Source: Lachnospiraceae bacterium
GTDB taxonomy: Bacteria > Bacillota > Clostridia > Lachnospirales > Lachnospiraceae
NCBI GenBank assembly: GCA_022845895.1
Contig: AP025573.1
Span: 3,444,501-3,508,500 of the forward strand
Reading direction: 5' to 3'
DNA length: 64,000 nt
The translations under genes were made by a program, and so were the position numbers. Positions within the stretch are counted from its first letter, which is position 1, and every line of letters begins with the position of its first letter. Below the pieces are notes generated by a model, which ran no database searches, was not told where the DNA came from, and worked only from the letters and a program-made list of their open reading frames with translations. This document shows positions 1-7,993 of this stretch, piece after piece.

Positions 1-840
1 TTCTTCCGGATAAACTGAAAAAGGAATGGGTACATGTCCCATCTGCACGGCCCATTTCACGCATATCTCAGCGGGATGGCAGTGGTGTGCCCGTGCGATT
101 TCCTGAAGTTCCTCCATCTCGAATGTAACCACATCTCCTTCTTCCGTATCACGCTCCGGCCGGCACGGCGATCCCATCGGGCTGAAAGCAACCGGCAGGA
201 TATTATGGCTGATACAGTATTCAAAAAGCTTCGGCTGCTGGAAGGTTGGATTGATCTCCACTTCCAGGACGACAGGCTTGATTCTGCACAGAGGCAGCAC
301 CTGCTTAAGCTTCGTGATCGTCATATTAGACATGCCAAGACTTCTGACAATCCCCATGTCAACCAGTTGTTCCATCTGCCTCCACACCGACAGATACTCC
401 TCCGCCGAAAACGGGACCGCATCCGGATTCCTGCCTTTAAGCCTGGCACCCGGAGCGTGGTAGTTCGGGAATGGCCAGTGCACCATATACACGTCTACAT
501 AGTCAAGTCCAAGATCCCGGAGGCTCTTGGCACATGCGACAAGGACATCCCCCTGTCCGTGCATGTCATTCCAAAGCTTTGTCATTACGGTCAGCTCCTG
601 CCGGCTGACGATCCCTTCCTCGAATGTGCGGGACAGCACCCGGCCGATATCTCTCTCATTGCCATAAGCTGCCGCACAGTCTAAAAGGCGGTATCCGGCT
701 TTTATCGCTCCGTATACCGCATCGGCCACCTCCTCCGGCGTATACCGGTCATTGCCGAATGTCCCCATGCCGATACCGGGGATGACCATCCCGTTGCTCA
801 GCCTTCTCTGTGGAACTGCCGCCGGATTCACACTCTCCAT
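1..840 (-). CDS. Aldo/keto reductase, C-terminus cut by window edge
   Basis: The minus strand is open from an ATG at 838-840 to base 1 (280 codons, no stop), so the 3' end lies outside. It is an AKR-superfamily NAD(P)H oxidoreductase of the (alpha/beta)8 type. The catalytic tetrad is visible: D54 and Y59 in GYRLLDCAAAYGNE, K88 in VMTKLWN, H121 in YMVHWPFPNYH. These enzymes interconvert aldehydes or aldoses and alcohols in the cytosol. It is transcribed away from the epimerase upstream of it and has its own good promoter at 956-984, so it is probably a separate unit although it lies in a sugar cluster. The substrate cannot be told. Confidence 0.9.
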   Translation of the reverse strand, partial: MESVNPAAVPQRRLSNGMVIPGIGMGTFGNDRYTPEEVADAVYGAIKAGYRLLDCAAAYGNERDIGRVLSRTFEEGIVSRQELTVMTKLWNDMHGQGDVLVACAKSLRDLGLDYVDVYMVHWPFPNYHAPGARLKGRNPDAVPFSAEEYLSVWRQMEQLVDMGIVRSLGMSNMTITKLKQVLPLCRIKPVVLEVEINPTFQQPKLFEYCISHNILPVAFSPMGSPCRPERDTEEGDVVTFEMEELQEIARAHHCHPAEICVKWAVQMGHVPIPFSVYPEE

Positions 841-955
841 ACGCATCCTCCTCATCCTCTGCCGGACAGACGGATGACAGGAGAATGCCATCCTGTATCC
901 GCCCGGATTATTTGACTGCACTGATAAGTAAACTAGTTTTATAAAATCTATTTAT

Positions 956-984
956 ATATTAAACCATTGTCAATATTCTGTCAA
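956..984 (-). promoter_or_regulatory. Sigma-A-type promoter for the aldo/keto reductase
   Basis: On the minus strand there is a perfect -35 TTGACA (984-979), a 17-base spacer and a -10 TAATAT (961-956), about 115 bases upstream of the reductase ATG. A second TTGACA overlaps the spacer (973-968) and could give an alternative start. Confidence 0.6.
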
Positions 985-992
985 TCCAAATT

Positions 993-1865
993 CTACGAAT
1001 TCCATTCCAGCATGTACTTCTGAAATTCCACCGCGCGTCTGGCATCTTCATCCAGCCTCGTCTCATCTGCTCCCCTGCTGATATCTCTCCACACCTTGAT
1101 ATCGGCTCCGACCTGGCCGCCCATGCGTACGAAAGGCTCCATGACTACCGTCCCGTCGTATCTGATATCGCGGAGGGCGTCGCCTATCTCACGCCACGGC
1201 GTGCGTCCTTTTCCGGGAACCATCCGGTTACATTCGCCTGTATGGAAATGTCCAAGGAGCTTTCCTGCACGGCGTATTGCATCTCCGATGCTGGATTCCT
1301 CGATATTCATATGGAACGTATCCAGCATGACCTTTACATTGTCCATGCCGACTTCTTCCACGAACTTTACGCCTTCCTCTGAAGTATTCAGGATATGGCT
1401 TTCAAAGCGGTTCAGCACCTCCATGCCCATATTGATACTATACCCGGCTGCTATCGGGGCCAGGTTCCGGATGCCTTCCACGCTCCGCTTCCAGTCTTCC
1501 GCCTTATCGGCAGCCGCGAAATCTACCGGCCAGTAAGAGTAGAGCGCTCCTCCTATGAGATGGATGTCGAGGGCCGCCATCACTTCAAACAGCTTCTTAT
1601 ACCATTCTAGCGCCTCTTCCCTTATCTGCGCATCTGAAGAACCTATATTGTGGTTGACGGTCGGTCCATACCCTGCCGTCAGTATAATCCCGTTGTCATC
1701 AGCGCACTTCTTCAGATTCATAACATCCTGCCGCGAGTAATCCGGCAGCGGCGCGGCTCCAATTTCCAGTATATCAAATCCAAGCTTCGCCACCTTCTCG
1801 ATATAGCGTTTATAATCTGCCGCCCACTCTTGTTCCCAATATGCGTAATAGATACCATGTTTCAT
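993..1865 (-). CDS. D-allulose (D-psicose) 3-epimerase
   Basis: A 290-residue TIM-barrel ketose 3-epimerase of the D-tagatose/D-psicose 3-epimerase family, which interconverts D-fructose and D-allulose using Mn or Co. The metal ligands are in place: E149 (GMEVLNRFE), D182 (MLDTFHMNIEE), H208 (GHFHTGECNR) and E243 (VMEPFVRMGG). The start MKHGIYYAYWEQEW and the usual length of about 290 match the characterised clostridial enzymes, so the call is firm as to family and probable as to allulose preference. The ATG is preceded by GGAGGGAACGAAA. It is the last gene of a minus-strand operon with rhamnulokinase, a second epimerase and an FGGY kinase. In that setting it may channel a ketohexose or a 6-deoxyketose into the kinases. 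Confidence 0.9.
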   Translation of the reverse strand: MKHGIYYAYWEQEWAADYKRYIEKVAKLGFDILEIGAAPLPDYSRQDVMNLKKCADDNGIILTAGYGPTVNHNIGSSDAQIREEALEWYKKLFEVMAALDIHLIGGALYSYWPVDFAAADKAEDWKRSVEGIRNLAPIAAGYSINMGMEVLNRFESHILNTSEEGVKFVEEVGMDNVKVMLDTFHMNIEESSIGDAIRRAGKLLGHFHTGECNRMVPGKGRTPWREIGDALRDIRYDGTVVMEPFVRMGGQVGADIKVWRDISRGADETRLDEDARRAVEFQKYMLEWNS

Positions 1866-1913
1866 TTTCGTTCCCTCCTTCAGGATATGTTTATATTGCC
1901 AGTCCTTCCCGTA

Positions 1914-3326
1914 TCACCGTACAGGATAGTGATATACTTTAATGTCAAATGACTTATGAATCATGTTCCTTGCCTCTTCCTTATCGGAAAATGCTCCGCG
2001 GCTGATCATCTGAGCCACGATGTTGCCGATAGCGGTCCCTTCCGTCGGACCGACATGGACTTCCTTCCCTGTCGCCCTGGCTGTCAGCTTGTTCAGGTAT
2101 TCCGCATTGCCTCCCCCTCCGACGATATGTATTCTGCTGTATGTCCTGCCGGTAGACGCCTCGATCCCCTTGATCGTCCTGTCGTAACATTCCGCGAGAC
2201 TTGCATACACACAGGTGGCTGTCTCACCCAGCGTCTCAGGCACCTGCTGCCCTGTCCTCCTGCAGTAATTCTTAATCTCCTCGATCATATTGTCGGGGGC
2301 CATAAAACAGTTGTCTGTCACATCGACTCTGGACGGAAAGCTGTCCGCTTCTGCCGCCCTGTCGCATATCTCTGCGAAGCTGTACCTGTCGTCCAGGTTA
2401 TGCCTTACGGACTGGATCATCCATAGGCCCATGATATTTCGCAGATAACAGATTTTGGAGTCATATCCTCCCTCATTCGTAAAATCATTGGCGCGGCTCA
2501 GTTCCGTGCAGTCCGGCGTGTCTCTCTCCACCCCGAGCAGAGACCATGTCCCGGAACTGATGAAGGCATAATCGTCATCGTTAGCCGGGACTGCCAGAAT
2601 CGCTGACCCGGTGTCATGGGTGCAGGGCAGAACGATATCCATGTCAAATCCAAATTCCTCCACGAGATGCGGGCGCAGCTTCCCTAGCTTTTCCCCCGGC
2701 ATCGCAATGCGCTGGAACAGCTCTTTTTCAAACCCAAGCTTTTCTATGAGTTCATAATCCCAGTTTCTCTCATGGGCATCGACGAGCTGGGAAGTGGTCG
2801 CTTCCGTATATTCGTTCACCTTCACCCCGGTCAGCAGAAAGTGGAAATAATCCGGCACAAACAGCAGCGCCTTCGCCCGGTCCAGATATCCGGGACTATG
2901 TTTCTTCTCTGACATGAGCTGGAATATCGTATTGAACATCATCTTTTCAATTCCGGTCCTTTCATACAGCTCTTTCTCCGGAATGATCCTGTATACCTCT
3001 TCGTCCATGCCGTCCGTGCGCCTGTCTCTATAGCCCACCATGTCGCCGAGCACCTCGTCATTTTCATCGAGAAGGACATAATCCACTCCCCATGTGTCTA
3101 TTCCCATGCTGATGGGAATCTTGCCTATTTCTTTGCATCTTTTAATCCCATTCTTAATATGTTCAAACAATTTCCGGTGGTCCCAACAGAGACGTCCATC
3201 TTTTTTAATCATTCCATTCTGGAAACGGTATACCTCTTCCAAAACTATCTTTCCATCTTCTATGCTGCCAAGAATATGGCGTCCGCTTGACGCTCCGATA
3301 TCCACTGCCAAATAATAAACCGGCAT
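1914..3326 (-). CDS. rhaB: Rhamnulokinase
   Basis: A 470-residue FGGY kinase that phosphorylates L-rhamnulose at C1 with ATP. The N-terminal VDIGASSGR motif is the RhaB form of the FGGY phosphate loop. The catalytic base sits in PCTHDTGSAI, and HIVGGGGNAEYLN is the C-terminal adenosine motif. It lies between two ketose 3-epimerases, 48 bases before the allulose epimerase and 32 after the other. No L-rhamnose isomerase or rhamnulose-1-phosphate aldolase is in the window. The kinase may therefore serve a ketose made by the epimerases rather than classical rhamnose breakdown, or the rest of the rhamnose genes may be elsewhere. The family call is firm; the substrate is inferred. Confidence 0.85.
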   Translation of the reverse strand: MPVYYLAVDIGASSGRHILGSIEDGKIVLEEVYRFQNGMIKKDGRLCWDHRKLFEHIKNGIKRCKEIGKIPISMGIDTWGVDYVLLDENDEVLGDMVGYRDRRTDGMDEEVYRIIPEKELYERTGIEKMMFNTIFQLMSEKKHSPGYLDRAKALLFVPDYFHFLLTGVKVNEYTEATTSQLVDAHERNWDYELIEKLGFEKELFQRIAMPGEKLGKLRPHLVEEFGFDMDIVLPCTHDTGSAILAVPANDDDYAFISSGTWSLLGVERDTPDCTELSRANDFTNEGGYDSKICYLRNIMGLWMIQSVRHNLDDRYSFAEICDRAAEADSFPSRVDVTDNCFMAPDNMIEEIKNYCRRTGQQVPETLGETATCVYASLAECYDRTIKGIEASTGRTYSRIHIVGGGGNAEYLNKLTARATGKEVHVGPTEGTAIGNIVAQMISRGAFSDKEEARNMIHKSFDIKVYHYPVR

Positions 3327-3358
3327 CGCCTTTCCTCCTGTCTGGTCGTGATTAATAT

Positions 3359-4246
3359 TTATGCTGTACCGTAGTGCTTTCTGATCATGTCTTTCTCAAA
3401 CTGCAGCAGAAACTGCGCTTCCCTGTCAATGGCCTCCTCTGACGGATTGTCGATGAGGTTCCTCCACACTTTAATATCTCTTCCGACTTCACCGCCCATC
3501 TGTACGAAGGGCTCAGATACGATGCTCCCCTCATAGCCGATGTCATGCAGCGCACCGAATATCTCATCCCAGTCCAGGTGCCCTTTCCCCGGAACGACAC
3601 GATTATTCTCTCCTGTGTGGAAATGTTTCAGGTAAGTGCCCACAGAGCGGATGGCGTCACCGATTGAACGTTCTTCTATATTCATGTGGTATGTATCCAG
3701 AAGTATCCCTGCCTTGTCACTCTCAATCTGCTTTACATAGTCAAGCGCCTCTGCCGCTGTATTCATTACGACACCTTCAAATCGGTTCACTACTTCTACG
3801 CAGTACGTCACATCAAAGTCTTCTGCCGTCTTGACAACCTCCCGTACACTCTCGATGCTGTGTTTCACAATCTCGCTCTTGTCATCCACAATATAGTCCG
3901 GGCTGCCCCACCCTGCATAGTTGACACCGGACAGCAGCTTCCCGTCCATGAACCCGATGCGCTCTACGATTCGTTTAAGGTAATCAATTCCTCTGGCTCT
4001 CACTGTCCCGTCGGTGCTGGATACATCGTACTGTGGATTCAGGCCGAGGCTGTAGGTCAGCTCGATACCGGAGCCGAGCGCCGCCTTCCTGACTTCCGAC
4101 ATCCTCTCCTTGTCCATATCCAGAAGCGCCTGCGCCTGAAACTCCAGAATATCGAAGCCGAGGGCGGAGGCTTTTTTTATGTATGCTATTTGGTCCGCCT
4201 CCCAGTCCTTTACCCAAAAATTCAAGAAAATACCTATTTTGTTCAT
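3359..4246 (-). CDS. D-tagatose/allulose 3-epimerase family protein
   Basis: A 295-residue sugar isomerase/epimerase TIM barrel, a paralogue of the 993-1865 protein. The four metal-binding segments are kept: CVEVVNRFEG, LLDTYHMNIEE, KHFHTGENNR and IVSEPFVQMGG. I chose the ATG at 4246 (MNKIGIFLNFW) because it follows AGAAAGGAGAAATGAT and gives the family length. A longer frame reaching 4441 would run into the upstream kinase and has no family match. Divergence from its neighbour at the substrate-facing loops suggests another ketose. It is the second gene of the operon, 28 bases after the FGGY kinase stop. Confidence 0.87.
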   Translation of the reverse strand: MNKIGIFLNFWVKDWEADQIAYIKKASALGFDILEFQAQALLDMDKERMSEVRKAALGSGIELTYSLGLNPQYDVSSTDGTVRARGIDYLKRIVERIGFMDGKLLSGVNYAGWGSPDYIVDDKSEIVKHSIESVREVVKTAEDFDVTYCVEVVNRFEGVVMNTAAEALDYVKQIESDKAGILLDTYHMNIEERSIGDAIRSVGTYLKHFHTGENNRVVPGKGHLDWDEIFGALHDIGYEGSIVSEPFVQMGGEVGRDIKVWRNLIDNPSEEAIDREAQFLLQFEKDMIRKHYGTA

Positions 4247-4274
4247 ATCATTTCTCCTTTCTGATTCCATGTCT

Positions 4275-5798
4275 TCACCGCCCCAAGCCCGCCTCCAGCT
4301 CATAATAAGCCCTGAGGCATCTGTACCCTTCTTCAAACAGCGCTTTCTGCCTGTCATACGTTGCTCTGTTATCCATGTTAGGATGGAAGGCAAGTTCAGG
4401 CTTAACAAACTGGTGTATGACCGAGAAGTCTCTGAATGCACCTACCCCGACACCTGCAATAACCGCTGCCGCAACAGATGTAGCCGTCTCCACATGGTCA
4501 AGCCGGTGCAGCGTGACCCCGAGCACGTCTGAGAGAATCTGGGCAACAACGTCTCCCTTTGCCCCTCCTCCGGTCAGCACCAGCTCGTCAACATGCGCAT
4601 GTTCCCCGTGTGCTTTCAGTATCAGGTCCAGGTTCATCGCCACGCCTTCCAGAACCGCCCTGATATAATCACATTTTTCATGCTCCATCTTGATTCCGAG
4701 AAAACTTCCGGAAGTATCCGGATTCCATCTCGGACTCCGCTCCCCGAGCATATAAGGCAGAAACACAAGACCCTTAGCCCCGGCAGGGGAATGCATGACA
4801 AGCCTGTTCAATATATCATATACGGATCCGCCTTCCTGCTCTGCATGCTGTTCCTCCTCCCGGCACAGGGCCTTCTTGATATAGGAATAAGAGCTCCCCG
4901 CAGCCTGCATCGTGCCACATGGCATATATTTTCCGGGTATGACGTGCCCGAAGCAGATCAGCGTCTTCTCGTTGTCCAGGAATACTTCGTCCGAGGTCCC
5001 TGCTATCCACGCGGACGTACCGAAGGAGAGGAACATCTGGCCTTTCTCTATGCTTCCTGCTCCAAGCGCCGAGCATGGCCCGTCACCCCCACCGCATACT
5101 ACCTTCGTCTCCGCCTCGATGCCAAGCGCCGCGGCCGCCTCCGGAAGCAGCTGTCCGATTACGTCCGTAGACGCATGTAGTTCGGGCATCTTTTCCGCTT
5201 CTATCCCTGCGGCTTCAAGAACCTCCTGCGACCACTCCATCCTCCTTAGGTCGAAGGCATCTGTACCGGAGGCTTCCGAATAATCGGTCACAAATCTTCC
5301 TGTCAGCCTGCAGATGATGTAATCCTTAGCCAGCAGCATCTTATAAGTACGTCCATACAGTTCAGGCTCATTGTCCCGTATCCACATCAGCTTCTCGATA
5401 CTGTAGCTCGCGCTGGCCCTGTGCCCGTTCAGTTCATACATCCGCTGTCCGCCGACGCGCCGGACAAGCATACGTGCCTGCTCCTCTGCCCGCAGGTCAG
5501 CCCATATCATGGCCGGGCGCAGTACATTACCCTGCCGGTCCACGATAACACAAGCCTGCATCTGCGAAGAAAATGAGATGCCGAGTACATCCGCGGGGCA
5601 TATTCCTTCCACGATCTTCCTCGTAGCAGTGCAGACTGCGTTCCACCAGTCAAGGGGATTCTGTTCGGCACAATTCTTATGGAAAAAATGTACATCATAA
5701 GGCACGGTGTAACTCTTTATCAGCCTGCCATCCGTCGAAAACAGAGACGCTTTGTCGCTTGACGTTCCCATATCATGGGCAATCAGGTATTTATCCAA
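4275..5798 (-). CDS. FGGY-family sugar kinase (xylulokinase-like)
   Basis: An FGGY carbohydrate kinase of about 508 residues, first gene of a four-gene minus-strand operon. Visible are the N-terminal AHDMGTSSDKASLF phosphate loop, the catalytic-base segment CGGGDGPCSALG and the C-terminal LTGGGAKGD adenosine motif. Xylulokinase has MHG in the sugar pocket; here the position reads SSQMQAC, so xylulose is not assured. Start choice: a TTG at 5798 lies 7 bases after GGGAG and gives the family-like start (M)DKYLIAHDMG. ATGs at 5822 and 5864 would add a basic tail unlike the family and have weaker ribosome sites. It shares an intergenic region with the divergent DeoR gene. Confidence 0.83.
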   Translation of the reverse strand: MDKYLIAHDMGTSSDKASLFSTDGRLIKSYTVPYDVHFFHKNCAEQNPLDWWNAVCTATRKIVEGICPADVLGISFSSQMQACVIVDRQGNVLRPAMIWADLRAEEQARMLVRRVGGQRMYELNGHRASASYSIEKLMWIRDNEPELYGRTYKMLLAKDYIICRLTGRFVTDYSEASGTDAFDLRRMEWSQEVLEAAGIEAEKMPELHASTDVIGQLLPEAAAALGIEAETKVVCGGGDGPCSALGAGSIEKGQMFLSFGTSAWIAGTSDEVFLDNEKTLICFGHVIPGKYMPCGTMQAAGSSYSYIKKALCREEEQHAEQEGGSVYDILNRLVMHSPAGAKGLVFLPYMLGERSPRWNPDTSGSFLGIKMEHEKCDYIRAVLEGVAMNLDLILKAHGEHAHVDELVLTGGGAKGDVVAQILSDVLGVTLHRLDHVETATSVAAAVIAGVGVGAFRDFSVIHQFVKPELAFHPNMDNRATYDRQKALFEEGYRCLRAYYELEAGLGR

Positions 5799-5871
5799 TC
5801 TTCTTCTCCCTCTCTTAGCCATTAACGCCTTCTCTGGCCTGACTTTTTTGTCCGCCTGGCCCATTGTGATT

Positions 5872-5900
5872 ATTATAGCATACGATATGGAAAAAGTAAA
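5872..5900 (-). promoter_or_regulatory. Promoter of the kinase-epimerase-rhaB-epimerase operon
   Basis: On the minus strand there is a -35 TTTACT (5900-5895), a 17-base spacer and a consensus -10 TATAAT (5877-5872). It is about 75 bases upstream of the preferred TTG start of the first kinase. Confidence 0.5.
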
Positions 5901-5917
5901 CTTAAGAAATATATTTA

Positions 5918-5931
5918 GTTTCGTACGAAAC
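5918..5931. promoter_or_regulatory. Palindromic operator between divergent promoters
   Basis: GTTTCGTACGAAAC is a perfect 14-bp palindrome made of two inverted TTTCG halves. It lies 17 bases from the -35 of the kinase operon and 8 bases from the -35 of the DeoR gene. TTTCG-type half-sites are common for DeoR-family repressors, so the adjacent DeoR protein is the natural partner (inference). Confidence 0.5.
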
Positions 5932-5939
5932 CAGCAATC

Positions 5940-5973
5940 TTGACATAAAGTATTTTCTGTGCTAGTATACTAG
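5940..5973 (+). promoter_or_regulatory. Promoter of the DeoR-aldolase operon
   Basis: A perfect -35 TTGACA (5940-5945), a 17-base spacer and a -10 TAGTAT (5963-5968). The -10 lies inside a second perfect palindrome, CTAGTATACTAG (5962-5973), so a protein bound there would block RNA polymerase. Confidence 0.6.
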
Positions 5974-6014
5974 TAATCCACATAGCGATAGGAACGTAGT
6001 CAGGAGGGATATCA

Positions 6015-6761
6015 ATGAAAGAACGGCACACTGCGCTTCTGGAATATGTCATACGGCACGGCAGGACAGAGGTGAACACACTTGCCGCGTATCTCCACAC
6101 ATCCAAGGTAACGATCCGCAAGGACCTGGATTATCTGGCGGAGCGGGGGATGCTGAAGCGGGAACGTGGCTATGCTGTCCCGAACGATCCGGGTGACATC
6201 AATTACCGGATGGCGCTTCATTATAATAACAAGCAGAGCATCGCCCGCCGGGCAGCTTCCTGCGTACAGGACGGCGAGACGCTCATTATCGAATCCGGCT
6301 CTACCTGCGCGCTGTTTGCAGATGAACTGGCAAAGTCCAAGAAAAATGTCACCATCATCACGAACTCTTTCTATCTGACTAATTACCTGAAAGATTACAC
6401 GAACATACAGCTTATCGTTCTCGGAGGAACGCTCCAGCCACACGGGCAGTCACTTGTAGGTCCCCTGACCAAAAGTGCCGTAGCAGCTTTCCACGTCGAT
6501 AAGATATTCGTTGGGACAGACGGTTATTCCCGCACTGCCGGCTTTACCGGGGACGATCTCATACGGTCCGATACATTGAGCTCTATGACCGCATCCGCAG
6601 ACCATACGTATGTGCTTGCCGGCTCGGAAAAGTTCAGCCAGCCCGGCTCTGTCGCTTTTCTGGACTTGAAAGACGTATATGAGGTAATTACGGATGGAGA
6701 GATTCCGGCAGAGGAGCGCGATTATCTGGAAGAACAGGGAATCATCGTCACAATCGCATAA
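6015..6761 (+). CDS. DeoR/GlpR-family transcriptional regulator
   Basis: A 248-residue DeoR-family repressor. The N-terminal winged helix-turn-helix (about residues 5-57) contains VNTLAAYLHTSKVTIRKDL. The C-terminal sensor domain has the family hallmarks ETLIIESGSTCALFADEL and IVLGGTLQPHGQSLVGP, where a sugar phosphate normally binds. The start follows AGGAGGGATATCA. It heads an operon with the FSA-type aldolase 51 bases downstream and is divergent from the kinase-epimerase operon. It probably controls both through the palindromes at 5918-5931 and 5962-5973. The effector is likely a phosphorylated ketose made by these enzymes (inference). Confidence 0.9.
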   Translation: MKERHTALLEYVIRHGRTEVNTLAAYLHTSKVTIRKDLDYLAERGMLKRERGYAVPNDPGDINYRMALHYNNKQSIARRAASCVQDGETLIIESGSTCALFADELAKSKKNVTIITNSFYLTNYLKDYTNIQLIVLGGTLQPHGQSLVGPLTKSAVAAFHVDKIFVGTDGYSRTAGFTGDDLIRSDTLSSMTASADHTYVLAGSEKFSQPGSVAFLDLKDVYEVITDGEIPAEERDYLEEQGIIVTIA

Positions 6762-6812
6762 TCCGGCGTTCCGGTCCGAAGGGGATACACGCTGCTATAA
6801 CAGGAGGTTATC

Positions 6813-7490
6813 ATGAAATATCTATTAGACACCGCCAGCCTTAAGGATATCGCACATTACTGTGAGATATTCCCCATAGCCGGCGTTACATCCAACCCGT
6901 CCATCGTAAAAAGAGAAGGGCAGATCGACTTCTTTTCACACATGGGAGCGATCCGGTCTATCATCGGCAGAGAGAAGCCGCTTCATATACAGGTAGCGGC
7001 ACTTGACGCGGAGGGGATGCTGAAGGACGCGGATGCAATCCTGGAAAAAGTAGACCCGGACGTATATGTCAAGGTTCCGGTCACGATGGAGGGAATCAAA
7101 GCTATCCGGCTTATGAAAGCCCGCAATATCCGCACGACCGCCACTGCGGTCTACAGCAGGCAGCAGGGATTCCTGGCTATGGAGGCCGGCACGGATTATA
7201 TCGCCCCTTATTACAACCGGATGGAACATATGGGGCTGGACGCCGGGGATGTCATCGCATCTATGGTGGAAATGATCGACCGTTACAGCTATCCGTCACA
7301 GATTCTGGCGGCCAGCTTCAAGAATGCCGGCCAGGTTGACCGGGCCTTCCTTGCAGGGGCCCACACGGCCACCATGGATCCCGCTATCCTGGAATCCGCA
7401 CTGACGCAGCCACACATTATAAATGCGGTCGATACATTTGACGCAGACTGGAAATCCATATTTGGAAATAAGATGATATCAGAGCTTTAA
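6813..7490 (+). CDS. fsa: Fructose-6-phosphate aldolase (transaldolase-like, FSA/TalC)
   Basis: A 225-residue class I aldolase of the short transaldolase family, which joins or cleaves dihydroxyacetone or related ketols and glyceraldehyde 3-phosphate through a Schiff base. The N-terminal LLDTASLKDI, GVTSNPSIV and DVYVKVPVT segments match FSA; the lysine in VKVPVT is the Schiff-base residue. The length fits FSA (about 220) rather than full transaldolase. A strong AGGAGG lies 5 bases before the ATG. It shares a transcript with the DeoR gene and may cleave the phosphoketose made by the divergent kinase operon. The true substrate within the FSA family is open. Confidence 0.87.
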   Translation: MKYLLDTASLKDIAHYCEIFPIAGVTSNPSIVKREGQIDFFSHMGAIRSIIGREKPLHIQVAALDAEGMLKDADAILEKVDPDVYVKVPVTMEGIKAIRLMKARNIRTTATAVYSRQQGFLAMEAGTDYIAPYYNRMEHMGLDAGDVIASMVEMIDRYSYPSQILAASFKNAGQVDRAFLAGAHTATMDPAILESALTQPHIINAVDTFDADWKSIFGNKMISEL

Positions 7491-7509
7491 TACCCATTGC
7501 AATAACGGA

Positions 7510-7538
7510 TTGTAAAAATGTGCCGGTTATAGTAGAAT
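7510..7538 (+). promoter_or_regulatory. Promoter for the small CxCxxC protein
   Basis: -35 TTGTAA (7510-7515), 17-base spacer, -10 TAGAAT (7533-7538). It is 31 bases upstream of the ATG at 7570 and 19 bases after the aldolase stop, so the small gene is probably transcribed on its own. Confidence 0.5.
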
Positions 7539-7569
7539 ATAGCTAATTATAAGAAAAGGGGTGTCGATA

Positions 7570-7926
7570 ATGGATAAAAAAGTATTAGACTATGTTGTGG
7601 AAAAATCCCACGAACTGATGAATGCACCGACATGCAGCAAAGAGACGAAAGAAGCCGCCGAGGCGTGGCTTAATGCGGTCGGTACGGAAAAGGAAGCAGA
7701 CGTGACCAGAAGCTATATCGCCGAGTTGGAAGAAGATATCATGCCGATTGATACTTTGATTGGTTTTGCAGAGTCCGAGGGAGGCGCCCAGGTATTCGGA
7801 GCTGACAAGGCAAAAGAAGTAGCAGCCCATGCCAGAGAGATCAAATCAGCCGGAGCCGCATACTGCGACTGTCCTGCCTGCGTTGTAGTGGCAGAGATTC
7901 TCGAAAAGAAGGACATGCTTCTGTAG
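7570..7926 (+). CDS. Conserved small acidic protein with a C-terminal CxCxxC motif
   Basis: A 118-residue acidic, helical cytosolic protein. It has no signal peptide or membrane segment. Near the C-terminus is AAYCDCPACVVVAEI, a CxCxxC cluster that could bind a metal or act in redox chemistry; another Cys is in APTCSKET. Proteins of this type are common in Lachnospiraceae, and from memory some carry an Hsp90-like name in databases, but I see no Hsp90 ATPase (GHKL) motif and would not use that name. The ATG at 7570 follows AAGGGG at 8 bases; a GTG at 7561 inside the ribosome site is less likely. Function unknown. Confidence 0.75.
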   Translation: MDKKVLDYVVEKSHELMNAPTCSKETKEAAEAWLNAVGTEKEADVTRSYIAELEEDIMPIDTLIGFAESEGGAQVFGADKAKEVAAHAREIKSAGAAYCDCPACVVVAEILEKKDMLL

Positions 7927-7962
7927 TAACGATTTCTGCGAATCTATATGTGTACATAGGAT

Positions 7963-7990
7963 GAAGAGCGGGGCCGCTGCCCCGCTCTTC
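7963..7990. terminator. Bidirectional hairpin between convergent genes
   Basis: A perfect 12-bp GC-rich stem (7963-7974 with 7979-7990) and a 4-base loop, 36 bases after the small gene and 3 bases after the stop of the convergent regulator. There is no long T tract on either side, so termination may be partial or by another mechanism. Confidence 0.6.
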
Positions 7991-7993
7991 TGC

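Noticed and set aside
34..684. Long plus-strand reading frame at the window start
   Set aside because: It is the opposite-strand shadow of the aldo/keto reductase, whose catalytic tetrad is intact on the minus strand.
7570..7926. Hsp90 chaperone name
   Set aside because: No GHKL ATPase motif and far too short.
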